DNA from: Raphanus sativus
Lineage: Eukaryota > Streptophyta > Magnoliopsida > Brassicales > Brassicaceae
Length of the DNA stretch: 64,000 bases
Direction: 5' to 3'
Assembly: GCF_000801105.2 (NCBI RefSeq)
Contig: NC_079514.1
Location: forward strand, 23,538,293-23,602,292
In this document: one piece after another, positions 33,601 through 44,901 of the stretch
Layout of the letters: each line of letters starts with the position of its first letter
Position numbering within the stretch: position 1 is the stretch's first letter
Made by a program: the position numbers and the translations under genes
Notes under the pieces: generated by a model
The model's database searches: none
Told to the model about the DNA's origin: nothing
Seen by the model: only the letters and a program-made list of their open reading frames with translations

Positions 33601-34900
33601 AAAGTCCTACAATCCTATTTCGAATCCGACGTTGTTTGGTTAGAGCATGATAAAATTTAGTACTGCGATCCCCAGCCGTGTTCCATGTATTCCTACTTTT
33701 CTGTTGCCAATACTCCTCCTCATCCTTATATGCATCTTGCAGTTTTTTCGAGATCTCCATTATCTCTTCCTGAGACCTATTATCATCCGTTTGAACCTCA
33801 TCCAAAGCTTTCTGAAGATCTGCTATTTTATCCTTTCCATATGGTGGATTATTCTTTCGCCATTTAGCTACCTCGTGACGGCAGTTGGTTATTTTGGTGA
33901 CAATATCCACCGCCTCATCTCCATCATTTTCCTTCCATCCCATAGTGATGGATTCCATAAGACCATCTTGACCTATCCACCGTTTATCAAAACGAAATTG
34001 TCCCTTTCTTCTTTGAATTTTGTCGTCGAGAAAGGCCACCACCGGCCTATGATCTGACCCGACCATTCCTAAATATTCTGTATAAGAAACTGGGAAGAGC
34101 GTATGCCAATCTTCATTCGCTAGAGCCCGATCCAATCTACATCTAATTGTCATTGCTCCTTTTCCTTTACCTCTTCTTCCTTGCCATGACATTTTGTTCC
34201 CCCTAGCCGGAAATTCGAGTAAACCACAATTTCGTATCATATTATTAAAAGGAACAAAAGAGTCAGGACTCCGCAAAGAACCCCCCTCTTTTTCATGGTT
34301 TCCGGTGATCTCATTTAAGTCTCCAATAATAAACCAGGGATCATTTCGTGCTAGCCCATATCTAGTCAGCCGTTCCCAAACTTGTTCTCGTAACTTTTGG
34401 ACAGGATCACCATATACAAAAGTTAGAAAAACTATTTTCCCTCTTTACCACTGCCTCCACATCAATCATCCGGTTACTAGAATATAGAATCTTGACCTGA
34501 AACTCGTTATTATAATAGAGAGCTAAACCACCACTTTCTACCGACCGGATCCACCGTTACCATACTATCATAACCAAAATGTGATTGAAACCCAGTCAGA
34601 AATTCAAAATCTTGCTTTGTTTCAGACAAGAATAGAAAATCCGGTTTATATTTTTTGCCAAATTTCCCGAAGATAACTTATAGTCCATTTGCTTCCCGCG
34701 CCGCGACAATTCCAACTTAGTACTTTCATTAAAAAAAAAAAAAAAATTAAAATGAGGCTCCACCGAGCTGGGAATTGTGGAGATAATGAACTCCTATGGA
34801 ATTTCCATTCTAAAAACCAGACACCTCGTTTGTTGTCCCTTCCACCAATCCCATCTTTGCACACCTTTTATTTTTCATGAAAGTTAAATTCAACCAAGAC
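30617..34900 (-). mobile_element. L1-type LINE, 5' end lost in the assembly gap
   Basis: ORF2 with endonuclease, reverse transcriptase and a C-terminal RNase H reads on the minus strand. It ends before an oligo(A) tail seen as T11 at 30618-30628. A second A/T tract lies just upstream of the ORF2 start (34731-34746). No target duplication can be shown because the 5' junction is in or beyond the N run. Confidence 0.9.
30653..34729 (-). pseudogene. LINE ORF2: endonuclease, reverse transcriptase, RNase H
   Basis: The start is at 34729 (MKVLSWNCRGAGSKWT, the APE-type endonuclease head). The endonuclease has at least two frameshifts (near 34650 and 34450) but keeps GDLNE and SDHRPV. From about 34440 the frame is open through the whole reverse transcriptase, with GPDGMTALFFQ, DMSKAYDRVEW, GLRQGDPLSPYLF and the catalytic FADD box, and a zinc-binding C-terminal segment (CDRCGAPEDTINHVFFECP). 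Two nonsense codons then interrupt the same frame: TAG at 31265-31267 and TGA at 30926-30928. The RNase H-like domain follows (LDGSWKD, FATDC, QADRLARSA) and stops at 30653. LINE ORF2 copies its RNA at a nicked target. Here the copy is probably inactive, though the RT domain itself is intact. Confidence 0.9.
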
Positions 34901-35000
34901 NNNNNNNNNNNNNNNNNNNNNNNNNNNNNNNNNNNNNNNNNNNNNNNNNNNNNNNNNNNNNNNNNNNNNNNNNNNNNNNNNNNNNNNNNNNNNNNNNNNN
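34901..35000. other. Assembly gap (100 N)
   Basis: Exactly 100 N, the conventional placeholder for a gap of unknown size. It hides the end of the Athila LTR, its target site and the 5' end of the LINE. Confidence 0.99.
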
Positions 35001-36298
35001 TTTAGTACTTAGGGATCGAATCACGAGGAGCTAGGGAACCAATTAAATAAAATCTACTAATCAATCCTAGGCAAGGTTGGTTTATATGATAGAAATAAAA
35101 ATAACAATTCCTAAAATGGAGCAAGGCAGTTGCTCTAACTAACAATATGAAGGGTTGTTTAAATGGGATAAAGAGTGCAAGACATAGGGTTTCTATTCAG
35201 GAATGGAGATTATAATCTCTATAAATGCTTTAACAAGTTGCTTGCATGATACTATAGATCTCAGCCGCTTAAATATGTGAATGAATCACTGGTTAAAATA
35301 TCTAGATCTCTGGCCACACCTTTCGCATGATGACACAGAAAAGAGGTCTCGATATCCTTTTGAGTATCAAGCGATACACCTTTCGCGGCGCCGATCGATT
35401 CACCAGTCGGGTTATCGATCGACGGCTTCTAGATCTGCCTAGGCGCGAACCGAATATGACCCAAGTCTCAAGGAGGAACTGTCGTTCTTCTCAACGGGAA
35501 ACAGGCATCGCTCAAATGGATAATTCAAGATAATCTAAGATCCTAGTGATTATGTTCTAGTTAGCTAATCCTAAAACAAGCATAGGGTACAATCCATTTG
35601 ATGAGTATCACAACTTAGCAATTATAGTTTGGGGCTAATCCCACAAACCTATTTAAACCCTAGATCTAACAAGTAGACTACTCAGACATAGCTAGAAATT
35701 CATAACAATAGATAGATGAAAGAATTGCATAGATAGAATAAAGTAGAAATACAAAAGGAGATGAGAAATCTCTCCAATCTCTCTCAAACAAATAAAACTC
35801 TAGTCTCTCTCTCACACTCTCTGCTTTGGTTGTTAAAGCTTCAAGCTTCAAAGGTTTCAAAACTTGCCGTCAAAAATACTTAGCAGGAGTATTTAAGCAT
35901 TTCCATTAGGTTAAAAACTCGTCAGGGGCAATCTCGTAATTTGGTGAAGTCTTGGTGAAGTAGTCGGCTAAACCATTTCGTCCTCGATATCGATCGACAA
36001 CACTGAATGTGTATCGATCGATTATAATCTTCTGTACTACGGATCTTCTCAGCTACATCGATCGACAACTCAGGATGAGTATCGATCGATTATAATCGCA
36101 ATGTTGACTTCCGACTTAGTCTTGAATGGTCAACTCGGGTGTATCATCTCTTGTACTCCAAAATACTCCAAAAACATCACTTTCTCACAAAATGCTCCTG
36201 AACCTGAAAACATACCTAACAGGCTAGAAAACAGATTAAATATATAGTAAAATACTAGTATACCATGGTTAAAAACGGGTAAAATCCATGGTATATCA
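35001..36298 (-). repeat. 3' LTR of the Athila-like element, truncated by the gap
   Basis: Collinear with 43183-44494. About 50 bp of the inner-reading end is lost in the N run. TCGATCGA copies sit at 35415, 35990, 36014, 36058 and 36082. Confidence 0.93.
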
Positions 36299-37428
36299 AC
36301 TCCCCAGACTTACTCCTTTGCTTGTCCTCAAGCAAAACAGTAGTCTTTGGAAAAGGTTTGGAAATAGCAGGAACTCAAAGATTCAATATATTGAAGTCAT
36401 CACTCTATGGGTTTGCAATTCATGTCTAACATCCTAATCACAGAAGTTCATCATGCCTTATCCTAGCTTAGCAACCAAACTCATCTAGTCAACAACTTAG
36501 CAATTCTCATCTGACATTCCCTCTACTAACCTCATTTCTTAACATAAAATAAAGTGCAGGCTTTACCTTGGAGTATCGATCAAAAGAACACATGGATTCA
36601 ACTCAAACAAGTATCTGAACACAGGTAGTCTTCTCTGATCCCTTTCTCCCCTCTTCTCTCTTCACTGAATCTCTTATTAGTTTCAATTTCAACAGGTTTC
36701 GATGCCACATAGGTCATCTAGTCCATCTCATTGACATTTGCATTGTAACTCATACATTTTTGACAAAGTGTAGCGAATAATGGGTCGCAGGGATCACTCC
36801 TACCCCTCGTTTCCACAATGTGTGATCATCCTTGAGATTTAGAATACTGGGGTCGCAGGAGACACTCCTACCCCTCTGCTTCTCAAGAAATCATTTCAAT
36901 CTTTTATAACATAAACTTAGATCTCGAGAGATGCCGAAGAGAGAGAAGGAAGGGAACCAGAAACACACAGACTTTTTACCTTCCAGACTTGTAAGAGGAT
37001 TCCGATCCAGTGATATCAAGCCCAAGACAAGCAAATAAGTCAGTATTAGTGTTGGAGGTCAGCTTTGGTTCCTTCAAACAATCTTAGCTAGTGAATATAG
37101 ATAGCAAGTTGATCCACTTTAGCATCTTTAGTACTATCTGCAATCAGTAATCTAGAATGGTGCTAAAGAGTGGTCAGACAATCAAATATAAATCCATATC
37201 AATGTTCCTATTTAATACTTATGCGAAAAATAATTTTGAAAAAACATTTAATAAAAACCAAAATAAAAACACATATTAGTAAACTCCCCCAGACTTAAAT
37301 TACACTGTCCAGTGTAACACCCGGTGGTGAGGTAAATAAAATAAACATAATTAATAAATATAACAAGTTAGAATGAATAAACCTGATCGACAAGATGTCG
37401 ATCGATTCGTAGTGGTATACGTCGATCG
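36299..37428 (-). other. 3' non-coding part and polypurine tract of the Athila-like element
   Basis: Directly next to the LTR the minus strand reads AGTCTGGGGAGT, the polypurine tract. The rest has no coding sequence. A second G-rich tract (minus strand AGTCTGGGGGAGT) lies near 37284-37296. Confidence 0.7.
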
Positions 37429-40025
37429 TTAGTAATGGTCGTGTGGTGTCGAGCGATATGAATGGTGAATGTCGGTCGATGGAATTATCATTCTACTTGG
37501 ATCTAATAAAAACTGCAAAATAAATTCGAAAAAAAATAAAAGCAAAAAGAAAATAAAATAAATAAAATAAGAAAAAGAAAACCTAATAGTGGGTTGCCTC
37601 CCACTCAGCGCTTGGTTATAGTCATTTAGCTTGACTGTGGTAGGTGAGTGACTCATGGGGTGCAGTGGGGGTTTTGTTTGCTGGTGGGCAAACACTTCCC
37701 TCATCATTTGGACTCAGCAGCAGTGAAGCTTCTTGTGGCATCACCTGATCTTGTCCATCTAGGAGATATCTTTGCTAAATCGGCTTTGATGACTTGCAAC
37801 CTTCTGACCAAATCTTCTGTGTCTAACTGATGCTGATAGAAGTCAAATCTAGAATGCTCAGGTAGTTCTGCATGTTGGTCTTTCGCGTGCTGGTCCTGAA
37901 TCTGTTGATCCTGATCTGCCAAAGCTGCAGTATCGATCGATGCTACAATTGGTATTCGGTCGCTTCGCTGGGATCGCTGTCGATCGACTCCGTGTCAGCT
38001 GTGTCGATCGATTCTGAACGTTGGCCTTGGTACTCAAGATTGCTCTGCATAGTGCGTATCTCATTCTTCAAGGACCAGTAGCTCTGCAAGGTTGGTCACT
38101 CTTTCATTGAGAGTCTCTTCAATGTTATCACTTCTTTCGATGAGTCTTTCCTCCATAGATTCATAGTTTCGTAAAGCTGATGTTTGATATCATCAACTTC
38201 TGCTGCAGTGCATACTCTCTTCGCTGGTGGTGGCTCGCTGTCGATCGATATTGGTCTAGGCCTGTCGATCGATGCTTCGTTGCTGTCACGAAGATCAATA
38301 TAAGCTTGAACAATGCTCATGTCTCTTTCTAGCTTGTCCAGCTGTTGTGACATTGTGTGTTGCATCGCAGGATAGGAGAACTGAAAATTTCATGCTTCCT
38401 TACATACGCTTTCATCCTATCTTCCAGTTCTGCGAACCTTTTGTCGATCGATGATGAAGTATATGTGTCGATCGATGAAAAAGTAGCATTCTTAAGCTCG
38501 GTCATTCTGGCGAATTGTGTCCAACTCTTTCTGTAGAAGATCGATCCTCTTGCTTAACCATTCGACATTGTTGTTGAGAGGGCTGTAGACGTCTCCAATC
38601 CGTGTATTGATGTAAGCAACCTCCCATTCATCTTTCTTAGGTGATGAACATTCTGGTCGGTCCATGGATGTAGTCTTGCCGATGTCGATCGATGGTACAT
38701 GTACTCTGTCGGTCGATACTGGTGGCGTAGCCTCTTTCTCAAGCATGGTCAATATGTTTCCAAGCTCCACTCTTATCTCAGCCATATCATTCTGGAAGTC
38801 CTTGTAACTGACATCCAAAGGCTGGAAAGTGTCTTCCACCAATGTGTGCATGTTTGCCTCAAGGTGCGCCTGAGCTCTCCATACATCAGTCACCATATCA
38901 TCCACCTCCTCTCTACTGTAGGGCACTGGTGGTGGTGTGTATGCATGGTAAGGGCGTGTGTGTATTGGAAGTCGTAAGCAACCTTTGTGAAAAAGGGATG
39001 CTCTATCCAAAAGTCTCTTTACTTGCTCCTTGGTAACATGGATGATCTCACCATCAACTCCTCTAGCATAGCCAAACTCATCTCTGTAGACACCATATTC
39101 ATCCTTAGCTTCCCACTTGAATCTCCTGGATCCATCAGTATTGAAGGCACGTCGTCCAAACTCCAATCGTCTGTCGGGCGATCGGACTCTTGGTCTGTCG
39201 ATCGATCTGGGATATCCGCCATCGATCGACGGTGTTGAAACGATGTCGATCGATGTGTGAATGTCGAGGTTGACCGAAGTGTGGAGGAACTGTGTCCTCC
39301 CTCGTGTTGGTGTTGTGGTTGTCCTGGACGTGATGTAGGATGTCTGGATGGCTATGTTGCTGTGTGAACAGGTTTTCTGGTCCATTAGCAACTTGGAGGA
39401 TGTCTGCTATGTCCTCTCTTGTTATGTGCAGACTCTTCCATCCATAGCTCTTGCATAGCCATCTGTGTCCCTGAAAATTCCAAATTCATCAGGTGTTAGT
39501 GAAACGTTCCTGATATCATAAGGTTCATGAGATCTCGGTTGAGCTCTGTTGAAGGTGTCGATCGATGGGTGTGTGTGTGGTGGCGATCGATGGTGCACGT
39601 CTAGCTGCACAGTTGGATCGATTGAACATGTTGTTGCAGTCTTCCATTGATAAATCTCTGAATGCTGGAAGCTGATGGGTAGAAGGTGAAAAGTTTTGAA
39701 TTTTCGTGGCTTGAGTTGTCAACCTTTTATACCCATGTGTTGCCCTAATCGGTGAAATTCTGATTTTGTCCTTTAAGTCGTCCGGGTTAATATCGATCGA
39801 TATTATACTGGCAATGTCGATCGATGGACGATGTCGTTTTGCTGGATGAAGTAGATAATCGATCGATGGTGGGCGTTTGATGTCGATCGATTTTGGGAAT
39901 CGAATTGCAAATCTGTCATTCTCCAAGTAATTTTCCCAAGCTCTCTCTTCCCAATAGTCTGCATCATGTTCTTCACTGTGGTCTCCACTGTGGGAAGAGG
40001 TGGCTATGTCTACTGCAAAACTCAT
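37429..40025 (-). pseudogene. Unknown large Athila-associated protein with Ser-Ile-Asp repeats
   Basis: Several overlapping frames look like one former protein of about 800 residues broken by frameshifts (near 39610, 39400, 38490, 38370 and 38080). Recurrent features are SID repeats spaced eight residues (SIDIVSTPSIDGGYPRSID), a twice-occurring motif (DEFGIFRDTDGYARAMDG near 39440-39490 and DEYGVYRDEFGYARGVDG near 39040-39100), a helical segment (SREEVDDMVTDVWRAQAHLE) and a coiled-coil-like tail (LDKLERDMSIVQAYIDLRD). Similar proteins occur in Brassicaceae genomes as Athila ORF1-like hypothetical proteins. No catalytic motif is visible, and the function is unknown. Confidence 0.6.
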
Positions 40026-41084
40026 GAAATCCGCTATCCGCCCAACTCCTTACTGAGTAATCATCTTCCTTTCGGTTGGGTAGGATGTCGAAATTCGAGT
40101 AGCAATGATCTGGTAGATCGAGTTCATCATCTGGTGGGTCTCTGTCGATCGATGATCCATAGTTGTTGTCGATCTCCTCTGACTTGCAAGTGTCGATCGA
40201 TGACGTCAAAGTACTGTCGATCGATCCCGAGTACTTTGTCTCGTACTCGACTTCACAATGACAAACTGCGATGATACCAGTATCATCTTCCTTTACCACT
40301 AATTTGACTGGTGGTTTGCCAAGCTTGACAGGGTCGTAGTGGATATCTGGATCTATCATAGTCAAGCACATCCTGTTGGTGTTCATGTCACATATGGCTC
40401 CTACTATAGCCATAAATGCTCTTCCAAGTAAGAGGGAAGAGTTCCAATTTAGCTTGATGTCTAGGACATGAAAATCCACAGGGACGATAGCATCACCAAT
40501 ATGTACCTCCAGGTCTTTGACAAAGCCTCCAAAGTTTCTCTGAGAGTAATCCACGAAAGTAAAGATCTCTGGTGAAGGCTCTACTTGCAGGCCCAGATGG
40601 TCTGCCATGACCTTTGGTAAGATGCTGACTGATGAACCAGTGTCACATAGTGCATGAGGAAATTCAATCCCTTGTACCACACAGGGTATTGCAAACTTCC
40701 CAGGATCACTCTTCTTTAGCAAAGTAATCCTTTTCCTCATCTCTTCTCTGACATTGTCAAACCTTCTCCTAATGTCAGTTTCAGTCTCCCTTGTTTCTCT
40801 GAAGAACATCCACAATCTCTTTGTGAAATAAACCTCCTCAAAAGGTTTCTCTGGTGGGATTCCGATAACTCTCTTAGTGAAACCATCAATCTCCTTTTCA
40901 TTAGCTTCCCCTTAAGGTTCTTAGGAATCTTCTCCTTTCTACTCCTTAACCTTCTTCCTTCAGTTTCCTCTGATGCAGGTGTAGTGTCTGAAAGGTTACC
41001 AGTTATTTCGGTAGGGTTAGCTTGTGGTTTCGGTGTGGGTCTGAGTGCATTGATTCGGTTGCTGTCTATCGATGGTAGTTGCAC
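39973..41084 (-). pseudogene. Athila-like gag tail and aspartic protease
   Basis: The protease active site is CDTGSSVSILPK near 40640. After it come the flap-like part (VDYSQRNFGGFVKDLEVHIG) and LLLGRAFMAIVGAICDMNT. The domain cleaves the gag-derived polyprotein during particle maturation. A frameshift near 40815-40900 separates it from the preceding basic linker (RSRKEKIPKNLKGK). After the protease the frame has SID repeats (GSIDSTLTSSIDT, NYGSSIDRDPP) whose TCGATC cores start at 40145, 40169 (imperfect), 40193 and 40217, exactly 24 bp apart. Confidence 0.85.
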
Positions 41085-41278
41085 TCGGTATGTGAGAGGT
41101 GCGTGTCGATCGATAGGTGGAGAATAGGGTCGACGATACGTTTCTCTTCTTTGTGTCGATCGATGAGTGGCTCGTCTCGTCGGTCGATATCTTCGTAGGT
41201 GTGGGTGGGTGGGTATGGATGAGAAGCCGTGAATTCAGCATGTGTCAATATCCTAACCGTGTTGCAATCTGCGTCGTA

Positions 41279-43018
41279 TCAGAAAAGACATCGTTGATGT
41301 CGATCGATGTGGACTAGTTGGTATCGATCGACACCATTGTGATATACCAGACTTAGTGAACTTTCCACTTCAAAGTCTTCTTCTTGTAGCTTCTCCTGTT
41401 TCACCACTTGCCAGAAATCATCATCTATGATAGCATTGACGTGGTGTTTCATATTTCCTTCCCCTACTTCCTTAGAAGTTCCAATCCTTCTGATAGAGTC
41501 TTCAGTCTGGACAATCTGTGTCTCAAGTTTCTTAACTTGAGTGCAGATGGTGTCTATCCTCGTGGTCAGATTGTTGAAGACAGAATCAATCTTCCCATTG
41601 AAGTCTACTGTAAGCTTCTGCTGACCTTCTAGAACTCTATCAATCATGGCATCAAACTTACTCTCCTGGGTGGGTGGTGTGGTTTTTGTAAGCTGAGTTG
41701 CCGTAGTTCCTTGTGTTGGTGAAGGGTTTCTGATACTGTGAACTTTGGTTGTAGTTACTCTTCTGACCACTGCCAAAAAAGTTTATGTTTCCACTCTGGT
41801 TTCCATATCTCTGAAATCCAGTACCTCCAATGTAGTTCACATCTTCCTCTGTATCATCTTCTCTAGCCTCTCCTTCTTCAGCTGAGCAGACTGGCTGCCC
41901 CAGAAATGCATTTAAAGCATCTATCTTGGCTCTGACTTCATTCATCTGGTCTTCCCCGATGGCTGCAACAGATTTCTTCTTGTCAGAGTCAGTGTTCTTG
42001 GTGCTGCTGCTGTTGGCTAGGTTCTCAATAAGTCTCACAGCCTCTATTGGATTCCTAGTGTTGAAGTTCCCCTCACTAGCAGTATCAAGAGCCATCTGAT
42101 ACCTTAAGGCGATACCTCTGTAGAAAGTGCTTAACAGCTGCACTTCATTGAATCCATGGTGTGGACAGTCTCGCTGGAAGAACTTGAATTTGATCCACGC
42201 GTCTTTAAAAGTCTCACTAGGCTTCTGTGCGAAAGTGGCGATTTTGCTTCTTAAGTCTTCAGCGCGTGCCTCATCAAAGAAATTACGCAGGAAGGCGTTT
42301 TTGATGTCGGCCCAGGATGTCAGTGATCCTGTAGGTAGCTGCTTGAGCCAGTGCGAAGCTTCTCCAATCAGTGAGTATTTGAAGAGCTTGCAGAGTAGGT
42401 AGTCCTCGGGACTCCATCCATACGAATAGCAGCGATAAGATCCTCGAACCTCTCCAGATGGTCCATAGGATGCTCGTGTGATTGCCTAGAATAAGGTATC
42501 TGAGACACGAGAGAGTAGTACTGAGGCTTGAGCTCGAAGTTCGGCTTCTGAATCTCTGGAAGTCGAATAGCTGATATGTTGGTGTAGTACTCGTCTGGAC
42601 GGTTATAGTCTGCCAACGATCGTGTTTGAGTTTCTCCTGTAGCCTCAGCTTCAGGTTCAGGGATTATGTTTCCCTGTGCATCTAGTTTCTGACCTGTTGC
42701 ATTACGCAGATGACCATCTTGGTCATACAGGTTTCCATTCTCGCCCTGCGTGAGAATGACAATCGCGACCATGCTTCGCGGAGTAGTGTCGATCGATATA
42801 CGGTTAGAAGTATCGAACGATGCGGATCGGCGAACGGTATCGGTCGACGGTGCTGTCTGAATGTCGGTCGACTGTTGAACGTGAGTATCAGTCGACGGTA
42901 ATGCGGTTCTGTCGATCGATGCGGAGCATAGGTCTTTGCGGATTGAGCGTTCCAAGTGTGCAGGATCCTCTGAGAATAATAGTTGATTTCCCCTGTTGCT
43001 TCTGGTACTGCTGGGCAT
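41279..43018 (-). pseudogene. Athila-like gag
   Basis: Opens MPSSTRSNRGNQLLFSED at 43018. The N-terminal part has five or six eight-residue repeats (PSTDTHVQ, QSTDIQTA, PSTDTVRR). The gag core follows with PRPDEYY-type and MDHLERFEDL stretches, then after a frameshift near 42370 LIGEASHWLKQLPTGSLTSW and GFNEVQLLSTFYRGIALRYQ. The last part (41279-41776, after another frameshift) has ESKFDAMIDRVLEGQQKLT and a coiled coil. It would assemble the virus-like particle. There are two frameshifts and no premature TGA/TAG inside the three blocks. Confidence 0.87.
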
Positions 43019-43109
43019 GTACCTGAAAATACAAGAAAAATTTAAAATAAGAAAGGGGGTAAAAGAAAAACCTAAGAATAATAAGATTAAATTTAATGGC
43101 GATCAAAAC

Positions 43110-43129
43110 TCCCCGGCAACGGCGCCAAA
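43110..43129 (-). other. Athila primer-binding site
   Basis: The minus strand reads TTTGGCGCCGTTGCCGGGGA two bases inside the 5' LTR, the canonical Athila site. Confidence 0.92.
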
Positions 43130-43131
43130 TT

Positions 43132-44494
43132 TGATAGTGCTCAAATTACCCAGTAGAGCTTACTCTCTCAAATAAGAGGTACAACTGTAGTACGTAGGGA
43201 TCGAATCACGACGAGCTAGGGAACCAATTAAATAAAATCTACTAATCAATCATAGGCAAGGTTGGTTTATATGATAGAAATGAAAATAACAATTCCTAAA
43301 ATGAGCAAGGCAGTTGCTCTAACTAACAATATGAATGGTTGTTTAAATGGGATAAAAAGTGCTAGACATAGGGTTTCTATTCAGGAATGGAGATTATAAT
43401 CTCTATAAATGCTTTAACAAGTTGCTTGCATGATATTATAGATCTCAGACGCATAACATATGTGAATGAATCACTGGTTAAAATATCTAGATCTCTGGCC
43501 ACACCTTTCGCATGATGACACAGAAAAAGAGTCGGTCGATATCCTTTTGAGATTCGAGCGATACACCTTTGGCGGCGCCGATCGATTCACCAGTCGGGTT
43601 ATCGATCGACGACCTCTAGATCTGCCTAGGCGCGAACCGAATATGACCGCAAGGTCTCAAGGAGGAACTGTCGTTCTTCTCAACGGGAAACAGGCATCGC
43701 TCAAATGGATAATTCAAGATAATCTAAGATCCTAGTGATCTATGTTCTAGTTAGCTAATCTAAAACAAGCATAGGGTACAATCCATTTGATGAGTATCAC
43801 AACTTAGCAATTATAGTTTGGGGCTAATCCCACAAACCTATTTAAACCCTAGATCTAACAAGTAGACTACTCAGACATAGCTAGACAATTCATAACAATA
43901 GATAGATGAAAGAATTGCATAGATAGAATAAAGTAGAAATACAAAAGGAGATGAGAAATCTCTACAATCTCTCTCAAACAAATAAAACTCTAGTCTCTCT
44001 CTCTCACACTCTCTGCTTTGAGGGTTGTTAAAAGCTTCAAGCCTCAAAGGTTTCAAAACTTGCCGTCAAAAATACTTAGCAGGAGTATTTAAGCATTTCC
44101 ATTAGGTTAAAAACTCATCAGGGGCAATCTCGTAATTTGGTGAAGTCTTGGTGAAGTAGTCGGCTAAACCATTTCGTCCTCGATATCGATCGACAACACT
44201 GAATGTGTATCGATCGATTATAATCTTCTAGTATTCGGATCTTCTCGGTTACATCGATCGACAACTCAGAATGAGTATCGATCGATTATAATCGCAATGT
44301 TGACTTCCGACTTAGTCTTGAATGGTCAACTCGGGTGTATCATCTCTTGTACTCCAAAATACTCCAAAAACATCACTTTCTCACAAAATGCTCCTGAACC
44401 TGAAAACATACCTAACAGGCTAGAAAACAGATTAAATATATAGTAAAACACTAGTATACCATGGTTAAAAACGGGTAAAATCCATGGTATATCA
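43132..44494 (-). repeat. 5' LTR of the Athila-like element
   Basis: 1363 bp, minus strand TGATATACC to CACTATCA. TCGATCGA occurs at 43602, 44186, 44210, 44254 and 44278; the last two pairs are spaced exactly 24 bp. Confidence 0.94.
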
Positions 44495-44901
44495 GTAAGT
44501 GAACTGATCGGACCTGTTCTCTAAAGCTTGCAATCGATCCTCATCCCAACGACAGTTAGGTGGTGAGATCGATCTGCAAAGCGGTCACTGCCACGACAGT
44601 GGAGTGTTCCAGCTGAGTGATCCGAGTTCTAGAAAGCACTTCATCGCGCTTGAATAATTGTTTGGCTCCAATTCAACACCCAATGAAATACCCTAGGCTA
44701 GCTCTTGTTTAATTGAATCAATCTCGTGTTTTATTTGCTTGTTAACTATCGTCACCTTATAACCAAATTCATATCTTCTTCTTAGCTTGATTTCGGAACT
44801 TATAGAACTAGAGTGTAGACTGGTCCTCTGGATTTGAATCTCAAGTACTACAATTGCAACTGTTACCTTGGCAGTAGCAAGGATTCATTTTTAGTGTATC
44901 A

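Larger units (their letters stand above)
35001..44494 (-). mobile_element. Athila-like LTR element without recognisable RT or integrase
   Basis: It reads on the minus strand: 5' LTR (43132-44494), primer site, gag, protease, a long Ser-Ile-Asp-rich unknown protein, a non-coding 3' part with a G-rich tract (36299-36310), and a 3' LTR cut by the gap. The two LTRs are very similar by eye. No YxDD reverse transcriptase box, HHCC or DDE integrase motif was found in the roughly 6.8-kb interior. The element is full of TCGATCGA palindromes. Confidence 0.88.
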
